This document shows positions 34,935 to 44,746 of a DNA stretch of 64,000 nt, piece by piece. The notes under the pieces are model-generated. The model had not been told where the DNA came from. It was given only the letters and a program-made list of their open reading frames with translations, and did no database searches. The stretch is from Mariprofundus sp. NF (lineage in GTDB: Bacteria; Pseudomonadota; Zetaproteobacteria; Mariprofundales; Mariprofundaceae): positions 124,001-188,000 of the forward strand of contig NZ_VWNC01000006.1 in the NCBI RefSeq assembly GCF_013387455.1, written 5' to 3'. How positions within the stretch are numbered: the first letter of the stretch is position 1; the number at the start of each line of letters is the position of its first letter. Made by a program: the position numbers and the translations under genes.

Positions 34935-36527
34935 TTGCTCTCTACATCCGGTATTACCATGCAGTTCGGGGATAAACCCCTGTTTGAAAACATCTCAACC
35001 AAATTCGGTGATGGCAATCGCTATGGCCTGATCGGCGCTAATGGTTGCGGCAAGTCCACACTGATGAAAATCCTCGGTGGTGATCTGGAACCGACCAGTG
35101 GCAATGTGATGCTCGACAAACATGAGCGGCTGGGAAAACTGCGTCAGGATCACTTCGCCTTTGAAGAGTTCAGCGTACTTGATACGGTGATGATGGGTTA
35201 TGAAGAGCTGTGGAGTGTGAAGCAGGAGCGCGACCAGATCTACGCACAGGATGAACTGAGTGAAGAGGATGGCATGCGTGCCGGTGATCTGGAGAGCCAT
35301 TTTGCCGATATGGATGGTTATAGTGCCGAAGCCAATGCCGGCGATCTGCTGATCAGCGTAGGCATCCCGGTAGAGGATCACTACAACCTGATGAAATCGA
35401 TTGCACCGGGTCTGAAACTGCGTGTACTGCTGGCCCAGGCGCTGTTTGGTGATCCTGAGATCATTCTTCTGGATGAGCCTACCAATAACCTGGATCTCAA
35501 TGCGATTCGCTGGCTGGAGGGTGTGATCAATGCCCAGAAAGGCACCATGATTATCATCTCGCATGATCGTCACTTCCTCAACAGTGTCTGCACCCATATG
35601 GCCGATCTCGACTATGGTGAGTTGCGCGTCTATCCGGGCAACTATGATGATTATATGGAGGCCGCTGCCCTTGTGCAGGAGCAATTGCTCACCTCAAACG
35701 CCAAGAAGAGTGAGGAGATTCAGGAGTTACAGGCTTTTGTACGCCGCTTCTCAGCCAACGCCTCCAAAGCCACACAGGCACAGTCGCGCGCCAAGAAACT
35801 GGATAAAATCAAGCTTGATGAGGTCAAACCCTCCAGCCGCATGAAACCGTTTATGCGTTTTGTGCAGGACAAAAAGCTGTTTCGTATCGTGCTCAACCTG
35901 AAAAAAATGAGTAAGGGTTATGATGAGAATCTACTCTTTGAAAATTTTGATCTAACCATCCCTGTCGGTGAACGCGTTGCGGTGATCGGTCCCAACGGTA
36001 TTGGTAAAACCACACTGCTGCGCTGTCTGGCCGGTGATCTGGAGCCAACCTCTGGTGAAATCAAATGGTCGGAGAATGTGAAGATCGGTTATTATGCTCA
36101 GGATCACTCGGCTGATTTCGCTGAAGATATCAGCGTTTTTGACTGGATGGCGCAGTGGAAACTCAAGGAGCATGGTGAGCAGGAGGTACGTGGTAACCTC
36201 GGACGTATGCTCTTCTCCCAGAATGAGATCAAAAAGTCTGTCAAAGCACTCTCCGGTGGTGAGAAGGGCCGCATGCTGTTTGGCAAGTTCATGTTTCTTA
36301 ACCCTAATGTAATGCTGCTGGATGAGCCGACCAACCACATGGATATGGAGTTCATCGAATCACTGAACACAGCACTTGAACACTATCCGGGCACACTGAT
36401 CTTTGTCAGCCATGATCGCGAACTGATCTCCTCGGTCGCCACACGCATCATTGAGCTTACCCCTGATGGCATTATCGATTATCACGGCACTTATGAAGAG
36501 TATCTCAAGAGTCAGGGCGTCGTTTAA
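34935..36527 (+). CDS. ybiT: ABC-F family ATPase, YbiT type
   Basis: A 530-residue cytoplasmic protein with two ATPase domains and no membrane part, matching YbiT of Escherichia coli in length and sequence. ABC-F proteins bind the ribosomal E site and adjust translation. Domain 1 has GANGCGKST and [10 protein letters not shown]. Its signature is SIAPGLKLR rather than LSGG, which is normal for YbiT. The linker [23 protein letters not shown] is the P-site interaction motif region. Domain 2 has [18 protein letters not shown] and [10 protein letters not shown]. The start is a TTG at 34935 ([12 protein letters not shown] aligns with MLVSSNVTMQFG). Confidence 0.93.
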   Translation: MLSTSGITMQFGDKPLFENISTKFGDGNRYGLIGANGCGKSTLMKILGGDLEPTSGNVMLDKHERLGKLRQDHFAFEEFSVLDTVMMGYEELWSVKQERDQIYAQDELSEEDGMRAGDLESHFADMDGYSAEANAGDLLISVGIPVEDHYNLMKSIAPGLKLRVLLAQALFGDPEIILLDEPTNNLDLNAIRWLEGVINAQKGTMIIISHDRHFLNSVCTHMADLDYGELRVYPGNYDDYMEAAALVQEQLLTSNAKKSEEIQELQAFVRRFSANASKATQAQSRAKKLDKIKLDEVKPSSRMKPFMRFVQDKKLFRIVLNLKKMSKGYDENLLFENFDLTIPVGERVAVIGPNGIGKTTLLRCLAGDLEPTSGEIKWSENVKIGYYAQDHSADFAEDISVFDWMAQWKLKEHGEQEVRGNLGRMLFSQNEIKKSVKALSGGEKGRMLFGKFMFLNPNVMLLDEPTNHMDMEFIESLNTALEHYPGTLIFVSHDRELISSVATRIIELTPDGIIDYHGTYEEYLKSQGVV

Positions 36528-36584
36528 TATCATACAACTGCCATACCCCTTGAACCGGACAGAGTTAACCCTTATACATTGCCT

Positions 36585-37034
36585 ATGTTAAGATTTCTCT
36601 TTGCTCTATTTATTCTGGTTCCGCTGCTTGAGCTCTGGCTGCTGATTGAGGTCGGCAGTGGCATTGGTGGACTCTCCACCATCGCCCTCTGCCTGCTTAC
36701 TGCCGCACTTGGCGGATTTTTGATTCGTTACCAGGGTGTATCCACGCTCATTGATGCACAAAAGCGCATGGCCCACGGCGAAGCACCTGTGGATCACGGT
36801 TTTCACGGTGTGATGATCGCGCTCGCCGGTGTGCTGCTGTTCACGCCCGGTTTTATTACCGACTCCATCGGTTTCCTGCTGCTGGTTCCGCAACTGCGCC
36901 AGCTGCTCATCAACAAGGCTCTGCCGGCTGTACAGATTCCGGGCAGCCCCAACGGACCGGGCCAATCAAGACCACACGATCCGCTGGTTATCGAAGCGGA
37001 GATCGTCTCTGAAGAAAAACACCACCGCCCTTGA
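36585..37034 (+). CDS. fxsA: FxsA family membrane protein
   Basis: A 149-residue inner-membrane protein. The N-terminus LRFLFALFILVPLLELWLLI, the segment ALGGFLIRYQGV, and FTPGFITDSIGFLLLVP are characteristic of FxsA, which in E. coli relieves F-plasmid exclusion of phage T7. Its cellular role is not known. I chose the ATG at 36585; a TTG two codons earlier is also open. The C-terminal tail is polar and cytoplasmic. Confidence 0.9.
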   Translation: MLRFLFALFILVPLLELWLLIEVGSGIGGLSTIALCLLTAALGGFLIRYQGVSTLIDAQKRMAHGEAPVDHGFHGVMIALAGVLLFTPGFITDSIGFLLLVPQLRQLLINKALPAVQIPGSPNGPGQSRPHDPLVIEAEIVSEEKHHRP

Positions 37035-37083
37035 CCCAGTTCGTTCAAACACTACATTACGTTTCACTATTCCGGAGGTATTC

Positions 37084-37743
37084 ATGAATACAACGACAAT
37101 GAGTTCAACCCAGCTGGCCGATGAACGTATCGGTTTCCTCGGCAAAACCTATGGCATGCTCGCCCTCTGCATCGCAGCAGGCAGCATCGGCGCTTACCTC
37201 TCCATCGGCATGGCATTCCCCTATGAACATCCATGGATGATGCTCTTTATCATGATTGGCGGCATCTTCGCAGTGCAGGCGGTTCGCCACGTTCCCGGCC
37301 TGAATTTCGTTGCTCTGATCGGTTTTGGTGTTATCACCGGTCTGGCTATCTCGCCACTGGTCGGCATGGTGGCTGCCAAATCAGGTTCACTGGTACTGCA
37401 GGCTTATATGACCACAGCTGTCGCGTTTGTTTCACTCACCGGTTACGCCTTTATCTCCAAGCGCGACTTCTCATTTCTGAAGGGTTTTGTCTGGACCGGC
37501 CTGATCGCCATGATCGTGCTCGGGCTCTCCAATTACTTCTTCTTCGAATCACCAATGATGGCACTGACCCTCTCCGGTATCGGTGTACTGCTCTTCTCAG
37601 CCTTCATCCTCTATGACACCTCAAACATCCTGCGCGACTACCCTAATGATGAGTATATCGCTGCAGCATTGACCCTCTATCTGGATGTATTCCTGCTCTT
37701 TCAACATCTGTTGGCGATGTTCGGCATGCTTAACGACGACTAA
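37084..37743 (+). CDS. Bax inhibitor-1/YccA family membrane protein
   Basis: A 219-residue protein with seven membrane segments. GFLGKTYGMLALCIAAG is the typical N-terminal block, and the C-terminal FILYDTSNILRDYPNDEYIAAALTLYLD motif holds the conserved aspartates of the TMBIM/BI-1 family. E. coli YccA protects membrane proteins by inhibiting FtsH; related proteins leak calcium or protons. GGAGGT is six bases before the ATG. A strong terminator follows. Confidence 0.93.
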   Translation: MNTTTMSSTQLADERIGFLGKTYGMLALCIAAGSIGAYLSIGMAFPYEHPWMMLFIMIGGIFAVQAVRHVPGLNFVALIGFGVITGLAISPLVGMVAAKSGSLVLQAYMTTAVAFVSLTGYAFISKRDFSFLKGFVWTGLIAMIVLGLSNYFFFESPMMALTLSGIGVLLFSAFILYDTSNILRDYPNDEYIAAALTLYLDVFLLFQHLLAMFGMLNDD

Positions 37744-37772
37744 CAATAGAGCAGCAGTGTAAATCGATTCAC

Positions 37773-37805
37773 AATGCGGCCTGTTTTCAGGCCGCATTTT
37801 CGTTA
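37773..37805 (+). terminator. rho-independent terminator after the YccA-type gene
   Basis: AATGCGGCCTG, loop TTTT, then CAGGCCGCATT with a TTTTCGTT tail. It is a perfect 11-bp GC-rich stem, 30 bases past the stop, and separates this gene from the LPS block. Confidence 0.93.
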
Positions 37806-37839
37806 TCATACCCCCTTTACTGTTTCGATGGAGTGAACA

Positions 37840-38010
37840 ATGTTGGATAAAGCACTGATGGAGATCCTCGCCTGCCCAAAATGTAAGGGTGAAATTCGCT
37901 ACAATGAGAGCAACAACGGACTGGTCTGCGATGCCTGCAAACTGGAATATCCGATCCGCGACGATATCCCGGTGATGTTGATTGACGAGGCAAAAGCGCT
38001 GACCGACTGA
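37840..38010 (+). CDS. Trm112 family protein (YcaR-like)
   Basis: A 56-residue zinc-ribbon protein: MLDKALMEILACPKCKGEI, then a second pair in LVCDACKLEYPIRDDIPVML. This matches the bacterial Trm112/YcaR family, which is often found in lipid A and Kdo gene clusters (between lpxK and kdsB in enterobacteria). In other organisms Trm112 activates methyltransferases. The gene is just before an LpxL-type acyltransferase, which fits that context, and several methyltransferases follow in the same run. Confidence 0.92.
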   Translation: MLDKALMEILACPKCKGEIRYNESNNGLVCDACKLEYPIRDDIPVMLIDEAKALTD

Positions 38011-38030
38011 TCAACGACTGGATCGTCAGA

Positions 38031-38912
38031 TTGACCTTTCTCGTTAAATCTCTTTTTTTTCTGGTACAACTGCTACCGGTGCGTCTGCTTGGTGCCATCG
38101 GCGCAGGCTTGGGCCGATTCGTTTATCTAATCGATAGCCGCCACCGCAATATTGCCCTGCGCAATCTTAACCGCATCTATCCTGATAGAGACGATGCCTG
38201 GAAAATCCGCACGGCTCACGAATCCTTTGCCGAGCTGGGACGCACCATGTTTGAGGTGCCGCATGTATTCATGCGTTCCAAAGCATACCTCAACGCCCAT
38301 ATAGAGGTTGAGGGTGAACCACTCTACAGAGATGCCGTAGCGCAGGGAAACGGTGTCATTTTAACCGCTATGCACCACAGCAACTGGGAGTTGGGTGCAC
38401 TGGCGATCTCCCTGCTTGGTCATGATTCTGACATGATCTACCGCTCACTGAGGCAGCCTGCCCTTGATCAGTTCATACTCAGTGCTCGCAGCCGCTTTGG
38501 TACTCATCTGCACTCCCGCAGTGAGGGACTGCGCTGGCTTCCCCGCGCCATGAAAAACGGGCACACTATCGCTATCATGATTGATCAACATCTTTCCAAC
38601 GGGACACCGCTCCCCTTCCTTGGACACATGGCAAACACAACCACCTTGCCCGCCACCGTAGCCAGTAAATATAACGCTCCGCTTATTGGTGTGACCCTGG
38701 ATCGCATCGGCAGATCATTCCGTTTTAAACTGCGTTTCCGGCCAATATTAATCCCCGGCTCAAATGGTGAAGTGGAAACCGATGAGAACAAAATCATGCA
38801 AATGGTATGTGACTCATTTGCACCACTAATTCACCAGCGCCCTGAACTGTGGCTGTGGATCCACCGCCGCTGGCTCTATCTGGATGAACGCGAGTCTGAG
38901 CAGGCCTCATGA
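38031..38912 (+). CDS. lpxL: lipid A late acyltransferase (LpxL/HtrB family)
   Basis: Adds a secondary acyl chain to the lipid A precursor at the inner membrane. The catalytic HX4E motif is HHSNWE near residue 120. An N-terminal membrane anchor (VKSLFFLVQLLPVRLLG), SRHRNIALRNLNRIYP, IMIDQHLSNG and the C-terminal RPELWLWIHRRW are all typical. Which of LpxL, LpxM or LpxP it equals cannot be decided. The start appears to be a TTG at 38031. The end overlaps the next gene by four bases. Confidence 0.9.
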   Translation: MTFLVKSLFFLVQLLPVRLLGAIGAGLGRFVYLIDSRHRNIALRNLNRIYPDRDDAWKIRTAHESFAELGRTMFEVPHVFMRSKAYLNAHIEVEGEPLYRDAVAQGNGVILTAMHHSNWELGALAISLLGHDSDMIYRSLRQPALDQFILSARSRFGTHLHSRSEGLRWLPRAMKNGHTIAIMIDQHLSNGTPLPFLGHMANTTTLPATVASKYNAPLIGVTLDRIGRSFRFKLRFRPILIPGSNGEVETDENKIMQMVCDSFAPLIHQRPELWLWIHRRWLYLDERESEQAS

Positions 38913-39607
38913 GTAAACATAAACCGATCTCCCGCACACGCTGGCAGGCCTCACAAGGTAAAACCCTGGCGCGATGGAAGAAGATGAGCCCCAATGTTGA
39001 TCGGGAGCTGCAGGAGCAGACTATTCTGCCGATCCTGCTGCGTTGTGCAGAACAATATGATAAAGAAGAGGGTTCACTGCTGGAGATCGGTTGCGGACCA
39101 ATCTGTATCAGTCAGCATCTGCCCCTGAAGCATAAGGTCTACCTTGATCCCCTGATCGATGATTTCCGGCGTCAGTTTCCCGGCATGCTGCCTGAGGGCG
39201 AGTTCCTGGCCACCACAGCTGAGCGTATTAAAAAACCGGCTGAAAGCTTTGATCTGATCATCTGCCTGAATACGATCTCATTTTCTCTCAATCCGGAATT
39301 GATCATGCATGAGATGGAGCGGCTGCTTAAAGATGACGGCACGCTTATCATTGATATGCGCACCCATAGCCCGCTGGAGGCCAGGCTGCACTACCTTGCC
39401 GAACAGCTCTTCCCCATCTTCTGCACTAAAACCCGCCCCTACTACTACTCGCTCAGAGGCATAAGAAGCACGCTCTCCCGCCACTTCAAAATACGCGAGG
39501 AGATCAATCAGAGTAAAGCCAGATTCTGGCTCCCCTTCTTTAAGCGTGAACAGCGACTGTTTATCTGCGGGCGCCATGAAAAAACTGATCTGACCAGCAC
39601 TGCATGA
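38909..39607 (+). CDS. class I SAM-dependent methyltransferase
   Basis: A 232-residue Rossmann methyltransferase. Motif I is LLEIGCGPICIS, with an acidic residue after motif II in KVYLDPLIDD. FDLIICLNTISF and LLKDDGTLIIDMRTH fill the post-motif positions. The substrate is unknown. It overlaps the acyltransferase and waaF genes by four bases each, which places it in LPS assembly and suggests a sugar or lipid target. Confidence 0.83.
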   Translation: MSKHKPISRTRWQASQGKTLARWKKMSPNVDRELQEQTILPILLRCAEQYDKEEGSLLEIGCGPICISQHLPLKHKVYLDPLIDDFRRQFPGMLPEGEFLATTAERIKKPAESFDLIICLNTISFSLNPELIMHEMERLLKDDGTLIIDMRTHSPLEARLHYLAEQLFPIFCTKTRPYYYSLRGIRSTLSRHFKIREEINQSKARFWLPFFKREQRLFICGRHEKTDLTSTA

Positions 39608-40584
39608 GTAACAGACACCATCTACTGTTGATGCCTCCAAACTGGATCGGCGATGTTATTATGGCCCAACCGGCCATGGTTGCGATCTCAAGCCACTACC
39701 GACAACAGTTTGAAAACTACCGCATCAGCGTCTGTGGTCGTGGCTGGCTCAAAGATCTGCTCCCCTACCTGAATATTGAAGGGGCAGAATTTAGCGACAC
39801 CATCATGGCAGCGGACACCGCATACCTCTTTCCCAACAGTTTCAGAAGCGCCTGGAACTGCAAAAAAGCCGGCGTAAAAAATATCATCGGTTATCGCGGC
39901 CAGTGGCGGTCTCTGCTGCTCTCCCAGGCCATATCCCCACGCATCGACACCCGCAGTGAACATCATCGTGGCTTTCATATGGATCTTGCCAGACAGACCG
40001 GCATCACTACCGGAGATGATGCGGTTGAACTAATTGTACCATCTGGAGATAAGCAGCGCGGCAGAGAGATGATGCAGAACCATGGGCTTGATGCTGATCG
40101 TACCATCTGTATTGCACCCGGTGCCCAATTCGGCACAGCCAAATGTTACCCTGCTGAAGGTTTTGCAGCAGTGGTTAAAACTCTGGCTGAGCAGGGCTGG
40201 CAGCCGATGATTCTGGGCATGCCCGAGGATCATGCTGTTGCAGAGAAAATTTTAGAGAATATCGACACCCCATTCTGGAATGCGACTGGAGCAACAACAC
40301 TGAGCCAGGCCCTGCAATTGATCGCGGCCTCACAACTGATGCTCTGCAATGACTCAGGACTGATGCATGTGGCCGCAGGCATCGGTATTCCAACTGTCAC
40401 CCCGTTCGGAGCTACCGATCCCGCCCGTACCTCTCCCTGCGGCCCGAAGCTTAGCATCCTCTATCAGCCTGCTGATTGCAGTCCATGCCTACAGCGCGAA
40501 TGCACAGTAAAAGGTCATCCCTGCATGGCCAATATCACTCCAGAGATGTTAACGAAAAGCTGCCTCGCCATGCTGGCTGGCTGA
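39604..40584 (+). CDS. waaF: ADP-heptose:LPS heptosyltransferase II
   Basis: Transfers the second heptose to the LPS inner core. A GT9 family GT-B enzyme of 326 residues: MPPNWIGDVIMAQPAM at the N-terminus, APGAQFGTAKCYPAEGFAAV for the ADP-heptose region, CNDSGLMHVAAGIGIPTVTPFGATDP as the C-terminal signature, and a late SPCLQRECTVKGHPCM cysteine cluster. ATGA overlap joins it to the methyltransferase gene before it, and waaC follows within ten bases. Confidence 0.95.
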   Translation: MSNRHHLLLMPPNWIGDVIMAQPAMVAISSHYRQQFENYRISVCGRGWLKDLLPYLNIEGAEFSDTIMAADTAYLFPNSFRSAWNCKKAGVKNIIGYRGQWRSLLLSQAISPRIDTRSEHHRGFHMDLARQTGITTGDDAVELIVPSGDKQRGREMMQNHGLDADRTICIAPGAQFGTAKCYPAEGFAAVVKTLAEQGWQPMILGMPEDHAVAEKILENIDTPFWNATGATTLSQALQLIAASQLMLCNDSGLMHVAAGIGIPTVTPFGATDPARTSPCGPKLSILYQPADCSPCLQRECTVKGHPCMANITPEMLTKSCLAMLAG

Positions 40585-40593
40585 TTGAGTACG

Positions 40594-41628
40594 ATGAAGA
40601 TTCTGATCGTACGACTCTCCGCTTTTGGTGACATCATCCACTGCCTGCCTGCACTGGATGATCTTCTGGCCCGCCCTGAGGTTGATGAAGTGCACTGGCT
40701 GGTTGATGAGCGCTACCGCTTTGTTACCGAAGTCCTTCCCAAACAGGTGCAGGTGCACAGCGTTGCTCTGAAAGGCAAACAACCGCTGCGCTCAGCATGG
40801 CAGGTTACACGCACTCTTCGCCACATTGGTTTTGATGCCGTGATCGATCTGCAGGGGCTGATGAAATCCGCCCTGCTCTCACGCCTCTGTGGCACTCCTG
40901 TATTTGGTTTTGATAAAAAGTTCCTGCGTGAAAAACCTGCCAGCCTGTTGATCAGCAATGTTGAGTTCCATCCACAGGAGCGCCATGTTGTACAGTATTA
41001 CCGCCGCATTGCAGCCGGCCCGTTCAGTGAACCAGCGCGTGATAAACCTATCCCCTATGCTGCACCCACGATTGATCTGGATAACAGCTCGATCAACGAA
41101 GATGAGAGCCTGCTTGCCCGCTTCAACCTGCAACAGAATGGTTATGTGATACTGCATAGCGCCGGTGGCTGGGAGACCAAACAACTTCCCGAAACAACCT
41201 GGCTGGCTATTGCAGAGAGCCTGACAAACCGTGATATCGTTCCACTTTTCAGCTGGGGAAATGATCAGGAGCGAGCTCAAGCGGAATATTTAGCAGGGCA
41301 GAGTAACGGCTTCGCCTTGCCCGAACGTTTGAATATGTCAGCATTGTGCACGTTGATCAGGCAAAGCCGTGCTGCTGTGGGTGCAGATACGGGGCTGCTT
41401 CATCTGACTGCGGCATTAGGCAGGCCGACAATTACATTCTGGGGCCCTTCGGCATCATGGCGATCCGCCCCACTGGAGTGCAGTGAGCATGACCAAAATC
41501 ATCAGTTACACTGGCATATCGAATCCAATCCGGAGTGTGGCCCCTGTTTCAGTCGCAAATGCGATAACTTTGTCTGCATGCAAACCATCCAGCCTGAATC
41601 GATCATAAGGATATTAAATGACCTCTGA
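40594..41628 (+). CDS. waaC: LPS heptosyltransferase I
   Basis: Adds the first heptose to Kdo. A GT9 enzyme of about 344 residues. MKILIVRLSAFGDIIHCLPAL is the typical N-terminus; VIDLQGLMKSALLSRLCG, LHSAGGWETKQLP and VGADTGLLHLTAALGRPTITFWGPS follow. The C-terminal CGPCFSRKCDNFVCM cluster is also usual in this family. The ATG at 40594 is preferred over an in-frame TTG at 40585. Its last 11 bases overlap the next gene. Confidence 0.94.
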   Translation: MKILIVRLSAFGDIIHCLPALDDLLARPEVDEVHWLVDERYRFVTEVLPKQVQVHSVALKGKQPLRSAWQVTRTLRHIGFDAVIDLQGLMKSALLSRLCGTPVFGFDKKFLREKPASLLISNVEFHPQERHVVQYYRRIAAGPFSEPARDKPIPYAAPTIDLDNSSINEDESLLARFNLQQNGYVILHSAGGWETKQLPETTWLAIAESLTNRDIVPLFSWGNDQERAQAEYLAGQSNGFALPERLNMSALCTLIRQSRAAVGADTGLLHLTAALGRPTITFWGPSASWRSAPLECSEHDQNHQLHWHIESNPECGPCFSRKCDNFVCMQTIQPESIIRILNDL

Positions 41629-42190
41629 AACCACATCCGCCCAGCGCCTCCATAAGCTGTTTCTGCGCGCCCGCATTCCCGCCAGCATCCTTATGGCGCT
41701 GGCTATTATTATCTTTGCCCATCCAAGTCGGGAGAGCTTTATGGCCGGCCTTGTTGTCATCGTCATCGGTGAACTGGTTCGTATCTGGGCCTCAGGCCAC
41801 ATCCATAAATCTGCCAAGGTGACAACGACCGGTCCCTACGCACTGGTCAGACATCCGCTCTATCTGGGCCACCTGCTGGTTGCCACCGGCTTCTGCATTG
41901 TCTCCGACAGCATACTGGCTTTTATCATTGTTACGATCTCATTTTTCATTGTCTATATGCCAACCTGGAAGAATGAGGAGAAAAACCTGATCAACCTGTT
42001 CGGTGATACCTATGTCCACTTTATGGAGAAGAGACCGGCCCTGATTCCTCTGCGCTGGAGTAGTGATGTATCAAAGGGCTCCTTTAGCTGGGCGCTGGTA
42101 AAACAGCACCGCGAATGGAACCATGTTGCAGCCCTTGCCGGTGGTGCCCTGATGATGATTCTACTGGCCTGGTATCACGGCAGCTGGTAA
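41618..42190 (+). CDS. isoprenylcysteine carboxyl methyltransferase-like membrane protein
   Basis: A 190-residue membrane protein with four or five segments and the ICMT/PEMT signature TGPYALVRHPLYLGHLL, then NEEKNLINLFGDTYVHFMEKRPAL. It probably uses SAM at the membrane; the acceptor could be a lipid or a sugar of the envelope. It overlaps waaC by 11 bases and is followed within nine bases by an exported DUF3108 protein. It is a distant relative of the protein at 5446. Confidence 0.85.
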   Translation: MTSETTSAQRLHKLFLRARIPASILMALAIIIFAHPSRESFMAGLVVIVIGELVRIWASGHIHKSAKVTTTGPYALVRHPLYLGHLLVATGFCIVSDSILAFIIVTISFFIVYMPTWKNEEKNLINLFGDTYVHFMEKRPALIPLRWSSDVSKGSFSWALVKQHREWNHVAALAGGALMMILLAWYHGSW

Positions 42191-42198
42191 CAACCACC

Positions 42199-42984
42199 AT
42201 GCGCTCACTTCTGATGATCCTGCTGGCAATCTGCATCTCTGCGCAGAGTGCTTCTGCGGAGGTCGTCGCTGCATCTGAAAACCCGGTAAGCTGCATGCCC
42301 TATAACGGTGAACACCTTAGCTTTGATGTCGGTTGGGAGTTTATCAATGCAGGCTCTGCAACCATGGATATCTCAGCCTCACAGAGTGGCTGGCAGGTCA
42401 AAACATTCGCCCGCACCAACAAGGCACTGGATATCTTCAGAAAGGTTCGTGATTACATCACTGCTGAAGGCATCTGTATCAACGGCCGCATGCAGAGCAC
42501 CCTCTTTGATGCCAATCTGCACGAGCGTAAATACAAAGCTGTAAAACGTACCGATTTTCTCTGGCAGGAGAACAAGGTCACCCACACCCAGAATCAGGTT
42601 ACTGAACATTTTGATGTGCCGGCAGGTCACCTGAGTGTCATCGATGCATTTCTGGCGGTGCGCAATCTGAAGCTGACGCCGGGTCAGTTGATCAAAATAC
42701 CGGTCTTTGATTCGCGTAAGCGTTATGAGATCGAGGTGACCATCGCCAAAGAGAAAAAAGTGCTTAAGGCACCCTGGGGTGAAAAGGTCTCCTGCCTGAT
42801 CGTCAAACCCAAACTGTTGTCAGAAGGCATCTTCACCAATAAAGGTGAGATGACCCTCTATATGAGCGATGATGAGCGTCATATCCCCATCAAACTGATT
42901 GCCAAAATCAAGTTCGGACGCATCATCGCCAATCTCACCGGTTACGCTAAAAGCGAAGCCAAGGTAGCATCGGCAACACAATAA
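42199..42984 (+). CDS. DUF3108 family exported protein
   Basis: A 261-residue protein with a signal peptide (LLMILLAICISAQSASA, cut after ASA). The mature part has the features of DUF3108: YNGEHLSFDVGWEFINAGSATM, then KALDIFRKVRDY, LHERKYKAVKR, and TLYMSDDERHIPIKLIAKIKFGRIIANL. It should be a periplasmic beta-rich protein of unknown function. I chose the ATG at 42199 because the longer frame from 42115 lies inside the methyltransferase gene and lacks a signal peptide at its start. Confidence 0.9.
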   Translation: MRSLLMILLAICISAQSASAEVVAASENPVSCMPYNGEHLSFDVGWEFINAGSATMDISASQSGWQVKTFARTNKALDIFRKVRDYITAEGICINGRMQSTLFDANLHERKYKAVKRTDFLWQENKVTHTQNQVTEHFDVPAGHLSVIDAFLAVRNLKLTPGQLIKIPVFDSRKRYEIEVTIAKEKKVLKAPWGEKVSCLIVKPKLLSEGIFTNKGEMTLYMSDDERHIPIKLIAKIKFGRIIANLTGYAKSEAKVASATQ

Positions 42985-43064
42985 ACAGACTGGCGTGACA
43001 AGCGCGAACCCTTGCCCTGCCCCAGTGCCGGAATCAGCAGCTTTCCGGAATAGGATCAACAGTT

Positions 43065-43931
43065 ATGAACAGAGACGTTACAGATGCCATCTTCAACCAC
43101 TGCCCGGTGGGTTGCAGCAGCACCTTAGAAACCACTTCTATTGTACTGCCGGAGGGCAATCTGAAACGCTGCCCTGCCTGTGGTCAGCTGCTCAGTGCCT
43201 GTGGCAAAGCCTGGTTTGATGAATCGATGCAGGAGTTTGATGTCCCCGAGGGCACCCTGCCGACCGGTAAAAACAAAATCCGTTACCACCAGCGCATGGG
43301 TAAAATGCTCAACGATGCCAAAGCAGTGGTCGCAGCGACTCAGATACCCAAACTGCTGGATGTTGGCTGCTCCAGTGGCGCACTGCTGCTGGTCGCCAAA
43401 GAGTGTGGATATGAGGCATTCGGTGCAGAGCCAGCCACACAGGCGGCAGCAACTGCCAAAAGCCTTGGTTTCGATGTCTTCCCCGGCTTTCTGCAGGATG
43501 CCCGTTACCCCGACAACCATTTCGATGTCGTCACCCTGTTTGAGGTGATCGAACATCTGCTGGAACCTTCTGATGTGATCCGTGAAATTCAGCGCATTCT
43601 CAAACCCGGTGGTCTGCTGTTGATCGGTACTGCCAATGCCGATTCCTGGACCGTCAGACAGCTGGGCGGCAGCTGGGAGTATTTCGATATCCGCAGTCAT
43701 GGCGGTCATATCAGCTTCTTTAATCCTAAAAGCATCTCACTGCTGGCTGAGAAGTGCGGTCTGGATGTACATGAGATCACGACCAAACGGGTCAATCTTG
43801 TCGAACGCAAGAATGCCTCCAAAGCTGTTTACGAAGTAGCCAAAGTGGCGCGTGAACTGCTGGCGATTCCAGCCCGCTGGAGTAAGAAAGGGCATGATAT
43901 GCTGGCTGTACTGAGAAAACCCAAGCAGTGA
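43065..43931 (+). CDS. methyltransferase with N-terminal zinc-ribbon-like domain
   Basis: A 288-residue SAM-dependent methyltransferase (methyltransf_11/23 type). Residues 10-50 hold HCPVGCSST and RCPACGQLLSACG, probably a zinc site. Motif I is LLDVGCSSGALLL near residue 96, motif II contains GAEP, and FDVVTLFEVIEHL and LKPGGLLLIGTAN follow. Such proteins often modify sugars of LPS or O-antigen. It overlaps the next glycosyltransferase by four bases (GTGA). Confidence 0.87.
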   Translation: MNRDVTDAIFNHCPVGCSSTLETTSIVLPEGNLKRCPACGQLLSACGKAWFDESMQEFDVPEGTLPTGKNKIRYHQRMGKMLNDAKAVVAATQIPKLLDVGCSSGALLLVAKECGYEAFGAEPATQAAATAKSLGFDVFPGFLQDARYPDNHFDVVTLFEVIEHLLEPSDVIREIQRILKPGGLLLIGTANADSWTVRQLGGSWEYFDIRSHGGHISFFNPKSISLLAEKCGLDVHEITTKRVNLVERKNASKAVYEVAKVARELLAIPARWSKKGHDMLAVLRKPKQ

Positions 43932-44746
43932 ACCCAGCCACGCTTGCTGTCGTCATCTCCACCTATAATGCACCGGACTTTTTACGTCTGGTACTGGAGG
44001 GGTATCGCCAGCAGCGTGATCTCAACTTTGTCATCTATATCTCCGATGATGGCTCCGGAGCTGAAACAAAGTCGCTGATTGATCAGATCAAAGCCGAATT
44101 CCCGGTACCGATCCACCATATCTGGCAGACGGATGATGGTTTTCGCAAAGCGCGTATCCACAATGAGACCATCAGAAGAATAAACGAGCCCTACACCCTT
44201 TTAACCGACGGTGACTGCATTCCGATGCCCGATATGGTGGCTTCCCACCGCAGGTTTGCAGACCGGAACCATTTTATCAGCGGCAGTAGAGTCCTGCTCT
44301 CAAAAAGATGGACAGAAACTTTATGCGTTCAGCCACAATTGAAGACCTCACGTTCGCTCTTCTGGTGGCTGAAGCAGAAACTCAAAGGCAATATTAATCG
44401 CCTTATTCCACTGCATCTGAAGCCTTATCTAACCAAACCAACTGAGCAGCTTGCTGGCATCCGTGGCTGTCACCTCTCCTGTCCGACTCAGGCACTGATA
44501 AAGATCAACGGTTTTGATGAGAGCTTTGAGGGTTGGGGACGTGAGGATTCCGATCTCACTGCCCGCCTGCTACATGCCGGATTCAGACGTCGCAATCTGC
44601 GCGGCACACCGGTTCTGCACCTCTGGCACCGGGAGTTCTCCCGTAACAGACTGGAAGAAAATGACGCCATGCTTCAGGCTTGCCTGAATGAGTCGCGCAT
44701 TGAAGCCGTACATGGCCTCAAACAGCTTGGGGAAGCAGATGAATAA
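43928..44746 (+). CDS. glycosyltransferase family 2 (galactosyltransferase-like)
   Basis: A 272-residue cytoplasmic GT-A enzyme. The N-terminal part has VVISTYNAPDFLRLVL, then YISDDGSGAETK and the metal-binding TDGDCIPMPDMV. The C-terminal part has FEGWGREDSDLTARLLHAGF, the galactosyltransferase C-terminal motif with an acidic catalytic residue. It begins with a GTG that overlaps the preceding stop. Together with the two following genes it probably extends the LPS core. Confidence 0.88.
   Translation: MNPATLAVVISTYNAPDFLRLVLEGYRQQRDLNFVIYISDDGSGAETKSLIDQIKAEFPVPIHHIWQTDDGFRKARIHNETIRRINEPYTLLTDGDCIPMPDMVASHRRFADRNHFISGSRVLLSKRWTETLCVQPQLKTSRSLFWWLKQKLKGNINRLIPLHLKPYLTKPTEQLAGIRGCHLSCPTQALIKINGFDESFEGWGREDSDLTARLLHAGFRRRNLRGTPVLHLWHREFSRNRLEENDAMLQACLNESRIEAVHGLKQLGEADE

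Noticed and set aside
35385-35430. Loss of the LSGG signature in the first ATPase domain of the ABC-F protein
   Set aside because: YbiT-type proteins normally have APGxKLR there, so this is a family feature and not damage.
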